Source of the DNA: Marinobacter zhanjiangensis
Lineage (GTDB): Bacteria > Pseudomonadota > Gammaproteobacteria > Pseudomonadales > Oleiphilaceae
NCBI RefSeq assembly: GCF_014651935.1
Contig: NZ_BMXV01000002.1
Location: forward strand, 124,001 to 188,000
DNA: 64,000 nt
Reading direction: 5' to 3'
Shown here piece after piece: positions 32,079 through 41,557 of the stretch. A program made the position numbers and the translations under genes. The notes under the pieces were generated by a model that did no database searches, was not told the DNA's origin, and worked only from the letters and a program-made list of their open reading frames with translations. Every line of letters starts with the position of its first letter. Within the stretch, counting starts at the first letter, position 1.

Positions 32079-33128
32079 ATGACATCCGGCATGCCCCAAC
32101 CCGTCAGGGTGGTCCTGGCCAGCATCTTCTGGATGCTGGCCGTGGCTGCTCTGGCGGGTTGTTCGTTTGAGCCCGAGGAAAAGATCTGGGAGATTTCCGG
32201 GGGCATTTTCGGCACCACGTACCATATTAACGTCGTATTGACCGAAGACAGGGAAACCCTGGAAGATCTGTCCCAAGGTATCGAGAAAACCCTCGAGTCG
32301 GTGGATGGGGCCATGTCTACCTGGCGTGAAGACTCGGAGCTGAGCCGGTTCAACCAGCAGCAGGACCAGAGTGAATGGACCCCGGTGTCGGCGGAACTGT
32401 TCGAGGTGCTCGAGGCTGCACAGGCCGTGGCGGAACAGTCCGGCGGTGCCTTTGATATCACTATCGGCCCGGTGGTGAACCTCTGGGGCTTTGGTCCGGA
32501 CGGGCGCCCGGAACAGGTTCCCGGGGATGATGAGTTGGCGCAGCGCCTGTCACGGACCGGTTTCCGCTTCCTGGAGCTGGATGCCGGGCGCCAGGCTATC
32601 CGTGCCCGGCGCCCCCAGTATCTGGATCTGTCAGGCATTGCCAAGGGCTATGCTGTGGATGCGGTGGCCCGATACCTGGAACAGCAGGGGGTAGACCGCT
32701 ACCTGGTGGAGATTGGTGGCGAGGTTCGCGTCAAAGGCCGCAAGCCCGATGGCTCGGCCTGGCGTCTGGCGGTTGAGGAGCCGGTGGAGCAGGCTCGCCA
32801 GGTGAATCGCGTCATCGCCATGGACCGCAACAGCATGGCCACTTCCGGCGACTATCGTAACTATTACGAATCGAATGGACAGCGTTATTCCCATACCATA
32901 GACCCATCCACGGGTCGCCCGGTCGGGCATCGGCTGGCTTCAGTGACGGTGATAGCCGGTTCGTCCATGCTGGCCGATGCGTGGGCCACGGCATTCACCG
33001 TGTTAGGCTATGAACAGGGCTATCGCCTGGCCCTGCAGAAAAATCTGGCGGTGTATTTCATTGTGCGTGAAGGGGACGGGTTTGAAACCTATCATACCCC
33101 CGCCTTCGCCACCTATCTGATTGAGTGA
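32079..33128 (+). CDS. apbE: FAD:protein FMN transferase (Nqr maturation), lipoprotein
   Basis: 349 residues. Transfers FMN from FAD to a Thr in the SGAT motifs of NqrB and NqrC. A lipoprotein signal peptide ends in LAGC (lipid-modified Cys28), placing the enzyme in the periplasm. Catalytic features are visible: the metal- and FAD-binding segments DLSGIAKGYAVDAVARYL and GGEVRVKGRKPDG, and the SHTIDPSTGRPVG loop. Directly downstream of nqrF and upstream of nqrM, so structural genes and both maturation factors form one unit. Confidence 0.95.
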   Translation: MTSGMPQPVRVVLASIFWMLAVAALAGCSFEPEEKIWEISGGIFGTTYHINVVLTEDRETLEDLSQGIEKTLESVDGAMSTWREDSELSRFNQQQDQSEWTPVSAELFEVLEAAQAVAEQSGGAFDITIGPVVNLWGFGPDGRPEQVPGDDELAQRLSRTGFRFLELDAGRQAIRARRPQYLDLSGIAKGYAVDAVARYLEQQGVDRYLVEIGGEVRVKGRKPDGSAWRLAVEEPVEQARQVNRVIAMDRNSMATSGDYRNYYESNGQRYSHTIDPSTGRPVGHRLASVTVIAGSSMLADAWATAFTVLGYEQGYRLALQKNLAVYFIVREGDGFETYHTPAFATYLIE

Positions 33129-33140
33129 TTGGAGGTTGTC

Positions 33141-33389
33141 ATGGGTACCTTTCTGCTGGTGCTGGTCATTGTTGGCTTGCTGGTAGCGGCCATGTCCGTG
33201 GGCGTGATCTTCGGGGGCAAACCCATCACCGGTTCCTGCGGCGGTCTGGGTGCCGCAGGCATTACCGGGCCCTGCGAAATCTGCGGCGGTGACACCAGCA
33301 AATGTGAGGAGAGTGGCGAGGCCAGCGAGCCCACCGCTCGTGACCTGTCCTACGACGCCTCGGCGGCCGGTGAGCGCCACCGCGGATAA
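33141..33389 (+). CDS. nqrM: Nqr maturation protein NqrM
   Basis: 82 residues from the ATG at 33141, five bases after GGAGG (33131-33135); the frame also opens at a TTG at 33129, before that box. An N-terminal membrane helix (about 2-24) is followed by a short Cys-rich region with the family pattern GSCGGLG and GPCEICGGDTSKC. NqrM is needed to assemble the iron centre of NqrD/NqrE, probably by delivering iron through these cysteines. The position right after apbE is the standard one. Confidence 0.95.
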   Translation: MGTFLLVLVIVGLLVAAMSVGVIFGGKPITGSCGGLGAAGITGPCEICGGDTSKCEESGEASEPTARDLSYDASAAGERHRG

Positions 33390-33425
33390 TTCCGGGGCCG
33401 TTCAGACCAGAGAAACAGTATCAAT

Positions 33426-33469
33426 ACTCCCGGCAGCCGATACGGTGTCTGCCGGGAGTTTACCTTTTT
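33426..33469 (+). terminator. Terminator closing the nqr operon
   Basis: Eleven-base stem ACTCCCGGCAG (33426-33436) / CTGCCGGGAGT (33449-33459) with a 12-base loop, followed by TTACCTTTTT. It lies 37 bases past the nqrM stop. The interrupted T-run makes it somewhat less than ideal. Confidence 0.75.
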
Positions 33470-33496
33470 ACCATGAAATGAGGAGTCACAGTCTTG

Positions 33497-34888
33497 ATGG
33501 CAGAACATCATTACGACGTCGTGGTCATTGGCGCGGGGCCGTCGGGCGAAGGCGCGGCCATGAATGCCACCAAGCATGGCAAGCGCGTTGCGATCATTGA
33601 AGACAAGCCCACGGTCGGCGGCAACTGTACCCACTGGGGTACCATTCCCTCCAAGGCTCTCAGGCACTCCGTCAAGCAGATCATCACCTTCAACACCAAC
33701 CAGATGTTCCGGGATATCGGCGAACCTCGCTGGTTTTCCTTCCCCCGGGTTCTGCAGAACGCCCAGAAGGTCATCGAAAAGCAGGTGACGCTGCGTACCC
33801 AGTTCTATTCCCGCAATCGTGTGGATCTGATCAATGGCCGCGCCTTTTTCCTGGACAAGAACCGCCTGGAGGTCAGGGGCCACAAGACATCCGAAGTGCT
33901 TAACTTCAAGCAGGCGGTTGTTGCCACGGGCTCACGACCCTATATGCCGCCGGATGTGAACTTCCGTCATCGCCGCATCTACAATAGCGACACCATTCTC
34001 AACCTGTCCCATACGCCACGTACCTTGATTATCTATGGCGCGGGGGTGATCGGCTCTGAGTACGCGTCGATATTCGCCGGGCTGGGCGTGAAGGTGGATC
34101 TGATCAATCCGGGCAGCCGCCTGCTGTCGTTCCTCGACGATGAAATCTCCGATGCGCTGAGTTATCACCTGCGCAATACCGGCGTTCTGGTCCGTCACAA
34201 TGAGGAGTACGAGTCGGTTGACGGCGATGATCATGGCGTGGTGCTGTCCCTGAAATCCGGCAAGAAGATCCGGGCGGACGCCTTCCTCTGGTGTAACGGC
34301 CGGGCCGGCAATACCGACAATCTGGGGCTTGAGAACGTTGAGCTTGAACCCAATAATCGTGGCCAACTGCAGGTGGATGACCATTACCGTACCGCAGTGC
34401 CCAATATCTACGCCGCCGGTGATGTGATCGGCTGGCCGAGCCTCGCCAGCGCCGCCTATGACCAGGGGCGCTCGGTGTCGTCGGATATTGTCCAGGACGA
34501 ATACTTCCGATTCGTTTCGGATGTGCCCACGGGCATCTATACCATTCCGGAAATCAGTTCGGTGGGCCCCACCGAAAGAGAACTGACCGAAAAGAAAGTG
34601 CCTTACGAGGTCGGGCAGGCGTTCTTCAAGGACCTGGCCCGGGCCCAGATTACCGGCGAGAAAGTGGGCATGCTGAAGATTCTGTTCCACCGGGAAACCC
34701 GTGAGATCCTCGGCATTCACTGTTTCGGTGATCAGGCGGCGGAAATCGTCCACATCGGCCAGGCCATCATGAACCAGGAAGGGGAGGCAAACTCCCTGAA
34801 CTATTTTATCAACACCACCTTCAATTACCCCACCATGGCAGAAGCCTACCGGGTGGCGGCCCTGAACGGTCTCAATCGTATCTTCTAG
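33497..34888 (+). CDS. sthA: Soluble pyridine nucleotide transhydrogenase
   Basis: 463 residues from ATG at 33497 (a TTG at 33494 directly before it is equally well spaced from AGGAG at 33481-33485). Converts NADPH + NAD+ to NADP+ + NADH. FAD-binding GAGPSG is at 12-17, and the second nucleotide fold [10 protein letters not shown] at about 183. The redox disulfide of related lipoamide and glutathione reductases is replaced by C44-T-H-W-G-T49, the feature that marks SthA. The C-terminal dimer interface is present ([19 protein letters not shown]). The gene follows the nqr terminator, so it has its own promoter, but it fits functionally: SthA makes NADH, which Nqr oxidises. Confidence 0.95.
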   Translation: MAEHHYDVVVIGAGPSGEGAAMNATKHGKRVAIIEDKPTVGGNCTHWGTIPSKALRHSVKQIITFNTNQMFRDIGEPRWFSFPRVLQNAQKVIEKQVTLRTQFYSRNRVDLINGRAFFLDKNRLEVRGHKTSEVLNFKQAVVATGSRPYMPPDVNFRHRRIYNSDTILNLSHTPRTLIIYGAGVIGSEYASIFAGLGVKVDLINPGSRLLSFLDDEISDALSYHLRNTGVLVRHNEEYESVDGDDHGVVLSLKSGKKIRADAFLWCNGRAGNTDNLGLENVELEPNNRGQLQVDDHYRTAVPNIYAAGDVIGWPSLASAAYDQGRSVSSDIVQDEYFRFVSDVPTGIYTIPEISSVGPTERELTEKKVPYEVGQAFFKDLARAQITGEKVGMLKILFHRETREILGIHCFGDQAAEIVHIGQAIMNQEGEANSLNYFINTTFNYPTMAEAYRVAALNGLNRIF

Positions 34889-34927
34889 GGGTTGTGGCCG
34901 GCGCCATCTCCGGGGCCGGTCCATGAT

Positions 34928-35704
34928 CTATACTGCAGTGCCCTGGCCCTGGAGGGTTTCAGACGAGTGCGGCAATTTTACCGTGCGGTTGTCGAAATAG
35001 ATGCGAGTGCTGGTGGGATAATCGGTAATAATGCTGTTCACCCCCATATCCTCCATGGCCAGCATGTCGTGAATGCGGTTCACCGTCCATACCGACACCT
35101 GCATGTCCAGCCGTTGTGCCTGGCGGACCATTTCCGGCGAGCAGATACGCCAGCTCGGCACCAGATAACTGCAATTCAGTCGTCGGGCAGTGGCGACGGG
35201 TCGCGGGAAGCGACGGCCAGCGACATATCCGGTGTGGATTTTGCGGTTGCGTCGTTTGATCTGCTGCAGGAACCAGGCGTCCGATGAGGTCACCGCCACG
35301 GTTTCGAACAGGCGCCGACGCTGGATCAGTTCGGTGAGCCGGTTGCACAGAACGTTCAGCCGGCCACGGGCGTCGGGTTTGACCTCCAGCTGGTAATGCA
35401 GCACGTCCGGGCAGGCGTTGAGGACCTGTTCCAGCGCGGGAACGCCGGTAGTTTCCGGCCAGGGGGCCGTGTTCTGGCGGGCGTCCATGGCGGCCAGACC
35501 GGCGGCGGTAAAGCTGGCTACCTTGCCCTGCTGCTCCGTGGTCCTGTCCACCGTGGTGTCGTGTATTACCACGGGTACACCGTCGGAAGACAGGTGGACG
35601 TCCAGTTCAAAGTGGCGGATGCCATGGCGGTAGGCGGTCTCGAATCCCGCCAGAGTATTCTCCGGGGCTTCGCCCCGGGCGCCGCGATGACCATAGATGA
35701 TCAT
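34928..35704 (-). CDS. ugpQ: Glycerophosphodiester phosphodiesterase, cytoplasmic type
   Basis: 258 residues from ATG at 35704, which overlaps the DAHP synthase stop as ATGA; the frame is open 63 bases further upstream but inside that gene. Hydrolyses glycerophosphodiesters to glycerol-3-phosphate and an alcohol. The GDPD catalytic motifs are all near the N-terminus: HRGARGEAPENT (His-Arg, Glu) and FELDVHLSSDGVPVVIHD (metal-binding Glu/Asp and the second His). No signal peptide, so it is the UgpQ rather than the periplasmic GlpQ type. The C-terminal 20 residues are loosely conserved. Pairing with an aromatic-biosynthesis gene has no obvious logic beyond packing. Confidence 0.88.
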   Translation of the reverse strand: MIIYGHRGARGEAPENTLAGFETAYRHGIRHFELDVHLSSDGVPVVIHDTTVDRTTEQQGKVASFTAAGLAAMDARQNTAPWPETTGVPALEQVLNACPDVLHYQLEVKPDARGRLNVLCNRLTELIQRRRLFETVAVTSSDAWFLQQIKRRNRKIHTGYVAGRRFPRPVATARRLNCSYLVPSWRICSPEMVRQAQRLDMQVSVWTVNRIHDMLAMEDMGVNSIITDYPTSTRIYFDNRTVKLPHSSETLQGQGTAV

Positions 35705-36828
35705 GTTGTTGCTGTTACTCCCGTCTTGCGGTAGATCTCCTGACGTTTTTTCCAGAGCTGGTGGCACTGATTGACGTCTTCAAGGTAGGCGGGCAGTTCC
35801 TCCATCAGCAGGGCCTGGGGACCGTCCACAAGCGCTTTTTCCGGTCGCGGGTGGAAGTCCACCAGTACCATGTTGGCACCGGCTACCACGCCCTGGGCGG
35901 TGGCATGCATGACATCCGGGATGCCATCCGGGGCCGCGTCACGACTGCCCACCGAATGGGATGGGTCGATGCAGACCGGCATCCTGGTGAGCCGTTTGAC
36001 CGTGGGCACATGGGCAAAATCCACCATGTTCCGGTGCGGACTGCCGGCGTCGGTCTTCATGCCCCGCAGGCAGAACACCACGTTGGCGTTGCCTTCGCTG
36101 GCCAGGTATTCGGCGGCGTTCAGGGACTCGTTCAGTGTTATGCCGAAGCCGCGCTTGAGCAGCACCGGGTAGGTCTTCTGGCGACCAATGGCCTTGAGCA
36201 ACTCAAAGTTCTGGGTGTTGCGGGTGCCCACCTGCAACATGACACCGGTAGGCCGGCCCAGCTTTTCCAGGCACTCGTCGATTTCCTCGATGTGGCTTTC
36301 GTGAGTGATCTCCATGGCGATCACCCGGATATCATGCTTGCCGGCAGTCTCGAACACCCAGGGCAGGCAGCTTTTGCCATGGCCCTGAAAGGAATAGGGG
36401 TTGGTGCGGGGCTTGTAGGCGCCCATGCGGGTGCAATGCTGGCCGTGCGCGGCCAACTCCCGCATCATGATGTCAACGTGCTCCTGGTTATCCACCGCGC
36501 ACAGGCCGGCAAACAGGTTGAGGTTGTTCTGGCTGAATTCCACACCGTTGTAGGTAAAGCCGGATTGACGCTGGTCATCCCGGTGGCGGCCCAGGATCCG
36601 GTAGTCATCGGAAATGCGGATTACCCGTTCAACGGCGGGCAGGGCTTCAATCTCGTCCTTGTCCAGACTCTTGGTATCGCCCAGCAGGTAGAGTTCGGTG
36701 AGACGCTGAACCGCGCCTTCCACTTCGTGAACCTTGACTGACACGCCGGGCAGATGCTCAAGAAAGTGAAGAGTCTGGCGATAGGCGTCACTGTCCAGTG
36801 GCGTGTCCGGATGAAGAATGGCGAGCAT
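35701..36828 (-). CDS. 3-deoxy-7-phosphoheptulonate (DAHP) synthase, type I beta-like
   Basis: 375 residues. Condenses phosphoenolpyruvate with erythrose-4-phosphate, the first step of the shikimate pathway. The TIM barrel carries the expected motifs: GAYKPRTNPYSFQGHG (about 138-153), metal and PEP contacts in VGTRNTQNFELL, LLKRGFG, CLRGMKT, DPSHSVGSRD and the C-terminal VDFHPRPEKALVDGPQ. An N-terminal 90-residue module precedes the barrel (FLEHLPGVSVKVHEVEGAVQRL), like the ferredoxin-like regulatory domain of the beta subfamily rather than the E. coli AroF/G/H N-terminus. This may give a different feedback response, which I cannot specify. KDO-8-phosphate synthase is the nearest alternative but the motifs favour DAHP synthase. 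Confidence 0.82.
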   Translation of the reverse strand: MLAILHPDTPLDSDAYRQTLHFLEHLPGVSVKVHEVEGAVQRLTELYLLGDTKSLDKDEIEALPAVERVIRISDDYRILGRHRDDQRQSGFTYNGVEFSQNNLNLFAGLCAVDNQEHVDIMMRELAAHGQHCTRMGAYKPRTNPYSFQGHGKSCLPWVFETAGKHDIRVIAMEITHESHIEEIDECLEKLGRPTGVMLQVGTRNTQNFELLKAIGRQKTYPVLLKRGFGITLNESLNAAEYLASEGNANVVFCLRGMKTDAGSPHRNMVDFAHVPTVKRLTRMPVCIDPSHSVGSRDAAPDGIPDVMHATAQGVVAGANMVLVDFHPRPEKALVDGPQALLMEELPAYLEDVNQCHQLWKKRQEIYRKTGVTATT

Positions 36829-36850
36829 GGAATGTCTCCTGGGGCTTGGT

Positions 36851-37306
36851 TCAGCGGGGTTGCTCGGCCCGGTGCCGTGCCTGCATGTATTCCCGGTGAT
36901 GAAGGTGAAGCAGGTCCGCCAGCCGGCGAATCAGTTGCTCCTCGTACTTGTCGATACGGCCGTCGGCCAGGGCCACCCGCCAGATGCTTTCCAGCACGGC
37001 CTGTTTGGACTGGTGGCTCAGCTGTTCATTGAGCACGCCGGTGAACTCGTACAGCGAGGTGGAGTCGTCGGCGTGGTTCAGGGCATCGTCGAGGATCGCG
37101 CGGGCTTCATCGTGGGTCACTTCATGCACGCGAACGGCGCAATCCACGATGGTGTTCAGTTCCCGTTCGTCCTCGTCGCTATCAACCCGGGACAGCTGCA
37201 CCATTAATGCGGTGGCGGCGACGGCCAGCTGGTGGCTATCCGGGTCCGGGGAACCGCCGGCCGTTCCGGTATCCGGAAACAGCAACTGGCGTAGGCGGTC
37301 TATCAT
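36851..37306 (-). CDS. TerB-like domain protein
   Basis: 151 residues, all helical, acidic. The region about 24-145 matches the TerB / DUF-type tellurite-resistance fold: two helical halves with VAATALMVQLSRVDSDEDERE and WRVALADGRIDKYEEQLIRRLADLLHL, each carrying the conserved acidic residues (D-E-D-E and D-G-x-x-D-x-x-E-E) thought to bind divalent metal. TerB domains are widespread and a link to tellurite resistance should not be assumed from one domain alone. Located between tal and the DAHP synthase gene on the same strand (18- and 22-base gaps), so it is probably co-transcribed with both. Confidence 0.75.
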   Translation of the reverse strand: MIDRLRQLLFPDTGTAGGSPDPDSHQLAVAATALMVQLSRVDSDEDERELNTIVDCAVRVHEVTHDEARAILDDALNHADDSTSLYEFTGVLNEQLSHQSKQAVLESIWRVALADGRIDKYEEQLIRRLADLLHLHHREYMQARHRAEQPR

Positions 37307-37324
37307 GGTCGGTCATCCTTCTTC

Positions 37325-38290
37325 TCAGGCCACGCTGGCCAGCCGGCTCACCCGTTTTTCCAGCTCGATCTGGTCCGCGGCAAAGCGACGGATGCCTTCG
37401 GCCAGTTTCTCGGTGGCCATGGCGTCCTCGTTGGATTCCCAGCGGAACAGGCGCTCATCCATGGCGGTGGGCCGGTCCTGGCTGGTGGCGGTTTCGGGGG
37501 ACAGCTTGCGGGGCAGGTCGCCGGTGCTTTCCTTCAGTTCCTGCAGCAGGGCAGGGCTGATGGTCAGCCGGTCACAGCCGGCAAGCTGCTCGATTTCACC
37601 GATGTTACGGAAACTGGCGCCCATCACCACGGTGTCATAGTTATGGGTCTTATAGTAATTGTAGATCCGGCTCACTGACTGAACGCCGGGGTCTTCCTCT
37701 GGCGCGAAGGCATCCCGGTCACTGTGGGCCAGGTGCCAGTCGAGGATGCGGCCCACGAAAGGCGAAATCAGGAAGGCACCGGCATCGGCACAGGCAGCAG
37801 CCTGAGTGAACGAGAACAGCAGCGTCAGATTGCACCGGATGCCGTCCTTTTCCAGCTGTTCGGCGGCGCGGATGCCTTCCCAGGTGGAGGCGATCTTGAT
37901 CAATACCCGGCTGGTGTCGACACCCATCTGGTCGTACAGATCGATGAGTCGCCGGGCTTTGTCCACGGTGGCGGCGGTATCAAAAGACAGGCGCGCGTCC
38001 ACTTCGGTGGATACTACCCCGGGAATCAGATCCAGGATCTGCTTGCCGGCGGTTACCGCCAGAACGTCCGTGGCCCAGGCCAGCTGCTCCTGGTCGCTGC
38101 CGCCCTGGCGACTGGCGTAATTCACCGCCTGATCGAGCATGGGACGATAAGCCTCCGATGCCGCAGCCTTGAGCAGCAGGGAAGGATTGGTGGTGGCGTC
38201 CTCGGGGCGCCATTCTGTGATGGCTTCCAGGTCGCCGGTATCGGCCACTACGGTGGTCATGGACTTCAGTTGTTCAAGCTTGCTGGTCAT
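37325..38290 (-). CDS. tal: Transaldolase
   Basis: 321 residues, the TalB length. Transfers a dihydroxyacetone unit between sugar phosphates in the non-oxidative pentose phosphate pathway. The Schiff-base Lys132 is in [11 protein letters not shown], and the N-terminal [10 protein letters not shown] segment is the family signature. It provides erythrose-4-phosphate, the substrate of the DAHP synthase encoded two genes downstream on the same strand, which makes the pairing functionally reasonable. About 110 bases separate it from dusA upstream. Confidence 0.96.
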   Translation of the reverse strand: MTSKLEQLKSMTTVVADTGDLEAITEWRPEDATTNPSLLLKAAASEAYRPMLDQAVNYASRQGGSDQEQLAWATDVLAVTAGKQILDLIPGVVSTEVDARLSFDTAATVDKARRLIDLYDQMGVDTSRVLIKIASTWEGIRAAEQLEKDGIRCNLTLLFSFTQAAACADAGAFLISPFVGRILDWHLAHSDRDAFAPEEDPGVQSVSRIYNYYKTHNYDTVVMGASFRNIGEIEQLAGCDRLTISPALLQELKESTGDLPRKLSPETATSQDRPTAMDERLFRWESNEDAMATEKLAEGIRRFAADQIELEKRVSRLASVA

Positions 38291-38403
38291 GGTTCCTGTT
38301 CCTTGTGTCGTTCGGGATGCTTCCTGGCGCTGATGAGCCGTGCATACGGATACGATAACCGGCTGTCAGGGCAGGAACAAGACAGGAAAAGCTTACCGGC
38401 CCG

Positions 38404-39432
38404 TCAGATAACGGCTTCCCGGGCAGGGGAGGGGGCCGGTTGGTGTACTTTCGCCAGGGCGTCCAGTACCACTTCGATACCACTGCCAGGGCGGTGGGCG
38501 TTCTCGCTGATGTGGCGGCGGAACTGACGACCCCCGGGCTGTCCATGGAACAGCCCCATGATGTGCCGGGTGATATTGCTGAGGTAAACGCCCCGCTCGA
38601 GCTCTTCTTCGATAAACGGCAGCATCGCCCGCAGGGCCTCGTGACGGGAGGTGATCGGGTCCGGCTCGCCGAAGAACTCGCTGTCCACGCCGGCCAGCAG
38701 CCAGGGGTTGTGGTACGCCTCACGGCCCAGCATCACGCCGTCGGTGTGTTGCAGGTGTTGATGGCACTCAGCGAAGGACTTGATGCCACCATTGATGATG
38801 ATTTCCAGCTCCGGGTAACGGGCTTTCAGGTCATACACCCACGGGTAGTTGAGCGGCGGAATATCACGGTTTTCCTTGGGGCTGAGGCCCTCAAGCACGG
38901 CAATACGCGCGTGGACGATAAAGGTCCGGCAGCCCGCCGCAGCCACGGTTTCGATAAAGTGGTACAGGTCCTCCCGGGATTCACGGCCATCAATACCAAT
39001 GCGGTGCTTGACGGTCACCGGCAGGGATGTGGCCGCGATCATCGCCCGCACACCGTCAGCCACCTTGTCGGGATGCTCCATCAGGCAGGCGCCGATCATG
39101 TTGTTCTGCACCCGGTCGCTGGGGCAGCCCACGTTCAGGTTGACCTCGTCAAAGCCATACGCCTCCGCCAGGCGGGCACAATGGGCCAGCTCTTCCGGGT
39201 TGCTGCCGCCCAGCTGCAATGCCAACGGATATTCCGCCGGGTGATGGCGCAGGAAGCGGGCGGTATCGCCATGAATCAGCGCCCCGGTGGTGACCATTTC
39301 CGTGTACAGCAGGGCACGACGGCTGAGCAGCCGCGCCAGATAGCGGAAATGGGGCGTGGTCCAGTCCATCATGGGGGCGACGGAGAACCGGCGCGACAGG
39401 GGAGGAGTCTGGCTTTGCTGGGTTACGGACAT
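38404..39432 (-). CDS. dusA: tRNA-dihydrouridine(20/20a) synthase DusA
   Basis: 342 residues. Reduces uridine 20/20a in the tRNA D-loop using NADPH and FMN. FSVAPMMDWT opens the barrel, the catalytic Cys103 is in NVGCPSDRVQNN, and the FMN phosphate site is toward the C-terminal end (GREAYHNPW). The length and the MMDWTTPHFRYLARLLS signature distinguish DusA from DusB and DusC. It reads away from the polyamine transporter genes; the 150-base spacer must serve both. Confidence 0.93.
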   Translation of the reverse strand: MSVTQQSQTPPLSRRFSVAPMMDWTTPHFRYLARLLSRRALLYTEMVTTGALIHGDTARFLRHHPAEYPLALQLGGSNPEELAHCARLAEAYGFDEVNLNVGCPSDRVQNNMIGACLMEHPDKVADGVRAMIAATSLPVTVKHRIGIDGRESREDLYHFIETVAAAGCRTFIVHARIAVLEGLSPKENRDIPPLNYPWVYDLKARYPELEIIINGGIKSFAECHQHLQHTDGVMLGREAYHNPWLLAGVDSEFFGEPDPITSRHEALRAMLPFIEEELERGVYLSNITRHIMGLFHGQPGGRQFRRHISENAHRPGSGIEVVLDALAKVHQPAPSPAREAVI

Positions 39433-39582
39433 GAATCGGAGTCTGCAGCCTGAAGGAATTTGAACGCTATTCTACCTGATGGTGCCGCCTGGGCTGTAGC
39501 GGAATGCCGAGAAGGGGCGGCAGCCTTTGCTCCTGTCCCTATTTTCTGGAAAAATAGCCACCTCATATTTCGGGCGCCGCTG

Positions 39583-40704
39583 ATGACACAGAAGACCCTG
39601 CTTTCATTACGAAATCTCGGCAAGAGCTTCTCCGGCAAGAATGTGCTGGATTCCCTGGATCTGGACATTGGCGACGGGGAGTTCATCACCCTGTTGGGGC
39701 CCTCCGGTTGTGGCAAGACCACGTTGCTGCGCCTGCTGGCCGGCTTCGAAATTCCGGATAGCGGAAACATCGAGCTGGCTGGTAGCGATATCACCCACCT
39801 GCCGCCGGAACAGCGCCCGCTGAACACCGTGTTCCAGAACTACGCCCTGTTTCCCCATATGTCGGTGTACGACAACGTCGCCTATGGCCTGAAGATGGAG
39901 AAGCGTCCGAAGGAGGAGATCCGTCAGCGGGTAGACGATGTGCTCGCCATGGTGCAGTTGGGGGATTTTGCCGGTCGCAAGCCACACCAGTTATCCGGCG
40001 GCCAGCAACAGCGGGTGGCCATTGCCCGGGCTGTGATCAAGCGACCAAAACTGCTTCTGCTCGATGAGCCGTTGTCCGCTCTCGATTTCAAGCTCCGTCG
40101 CACCATGCAGATTGAACTCAAGCGTCTGCAGCGGGAGCTGGGCATCACCTTTGTGTTCGTGACCCACGATCAGGAAGAGGCCCTGTCCATGTCGGACCGC
40201 GTTGTGGTGCTGATGAACGGGCAGATTCAGCAGAAGGGGACGCCGCGGGAGATCTACGAGCGCCCCGCCAACCTGTTCACCGCCCGCTTTGTGGGCGAGA
40301 CCAACCTGTTCCCCGGCACCCTGGAGCAGGTGGGTGACCAGCAGATTACCGTCAATGTCTCCGGTTATCGTCGGTCCATGCCCTGTCCCCGGTTCCCGGT
40401 GTCGAACGGGCAGTCAGTCCATGTGCTGCTGAGACCCGAGGATATCCGGGTGCTGGAGCCGGATGCCGACCACGGCTTCCCCGGCAAGGTGGTGGAGCGC
40501 AACTACAAGGGCAGCACGCTGGATTCGGTCATTCACCTGGAGGACGGCACCGAGGTGCTGGCCAGCGAATTCTTCGACGAGGAAGACCCCACCTTCGACT
40601 ACCAGTTGGGTGAGCCTGTCCGTGTCAGCTGGGTAGACGGCTGGGAATGGTTGTTGCCCAAGGAGCCCGACGCCGTTGATGAAACACAGGCGGCGGATGT
40701 TTAG
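39583..40704 (+). CDS. potA: Spermidine/putrescine ABC transporter ATP-binding protein
   Basis: 373 residues from ATG at 39583; the frame is open back to 39460, but the upstream part has no family similarity that I can see. No good ribosome-binding site precedes it, so the start is moderately certain. Walker A at 39-46 (GPSGCGKT), the LSGGQ signature near 136, Walker [13 protein letters not shown], and a C-terminal TOBE domain. Drives the importer formed with the PotB/PotC permeases and PotD binding protein encoded next. The 3' end overlaps potB. Confidence 0.9.
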   Translation: MTQKTLLSLRNLGKSFSGKNVLDSLDLDIGDGEFITLLGPSGCGKTTLLRLLAGFEIPDSGNIELAGSDITHLPPEQRPLNTVFQNYALFPHMSVYDNVAYGLKMEKRPKEEIRQRVDDVLAMVQLGDFAGRKPHQLSGGQQQRVAIARAVIKRPKLLLLDEPLSALDFKLRRTMQIELKRLQRELGITFVFVTHDQEEALSMSDRVVVLMNGQIQQKGTPREIYERPANLFTARFVGETNLFPGTLEQVGDQQITVNVSGYRRSMPCPRFPVSNGQSVHVLLRPEDIRVLEPDADHGFPGKVVERNYKGSTLDSVIHLEDGTEVLASEFFDEEDPTFDYQLGEPVRVSWVDGWEWLLPKEPDAVDETQAADV

Positions 40705-41557
40705 GGGGTTGCGGCAGCCCTTCCGCACCGGGGTTCTGGTGCTGGTCTGGGGCTGGCTTCTGGCCCTGGTGCTGGTGCCGAACCTGCTCGTGATCGCCGC
40801 CAGTTTCCTGACCCGGGACCCGGGCACCTTCATCTCGCTGCCGGTAACACTCGAGAATTACCGCAGCCTGATGGATCCGCTGTATCTGGAAGTGTTCCTT
40901 CACTCCCTTTATATGGCCTCGGTGACTACCCTGGTCTGCCTGCTGATCGGTTATCCGTTTGCCTGGGCGTTATCCCGCGTGGGCAAGGAGCGCCAACTGT
41001 TGCTGATTTTCCTGCTGATCGTGCCGTTCTGGACGAATTCACTGGTGCGCACCTATGCCCTCAAACTGCTGATGGCCACCAACGGCCTGATCAATAATGG
41101 CCTGATGGCCCTGGGCGTCATCGACGAGCCCATGCGGATGCTCTACACCGAGGGTGCGGTGATCGTCGGTCTGGTATACCTGCTGCTGCCCTTCATGATC
41201 CTGCCGTTGTATTCCGTCTTTGATGACCTGCGCCAGGAACTGCTGCTGGCCTCCCATGATCTGGGGGCGGGGCGGTTCAGTACCTTTATCCATGTGGTGG
41301 TTCCGCTGACCCTGCCGGGGATTCTCGCGGGCGTGATGCTGGTGCTGCTGCCGGCCATGGGCCTGTTTTTCGTTCCGGATATCCTGGGTGGCTCCCGCAA
41401 TCTGCTGGTGGGCAACGTAATCAAGAATCAGTTCCTGGACGCCCGCGACTGGCCCTTCGGCGCCGCGGCAGCGATCCTGCTGACCCTGGCCATGGCACTG
41501 TTGCTGTTCACCCACCGGCTCAGCCAGCGGCGGTTGGGTGAGGGTGGCGACCTATGA
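40679..41557 (+). CDS. potB: Polyamine ABC transporter permease, PotB type
   Basis: 292 residues from ATG at 40679 (a TTG at 40676 precedes it, and an in-frame ATG at 40697 is an alternative); the start overlaps the last 26 bases of potA. Six membrane helices. The permease coupling (EAA) loop is at about 190-210 ([26 protein letters not shown]). The pattern [19 protein letters not shown] is typical of PotB. It pairs with PotC, whose ATG overlaps its stop by four bases. Confidence 0.92.
   Translation: MKHRRRMFRGLRQPFRTGVLVLVWGWLLALVLVPNLLVIAASFLTRDPGTFISLPVTLENYRSLMDPLYLEVFLHSLYMASVTTLVCLLIGYPFAWALSRVGKERQLLLIFLLIVPFWTNSLVRTYALKLLMATNGLINNGLMALGVIDEPMRMLYTEGAVIVGLVYLLLPFMILPLYSVFDDLRQELLLASHDLGAGRFSTFIHVVVPLTLPGILAGVMLVLLPAMGLFFVPDILGGSRNLLVGNVIKNQFLDARDWPFGAAAAILLTLAMALLLFTHRLSQRRLGEGGDL

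Noticed and set aside
36851..37306. Tellurite-resistance operon
   Set aside because: A single TerB-like domain without TerC, TerD or TerZ genes does not support a resistance function.
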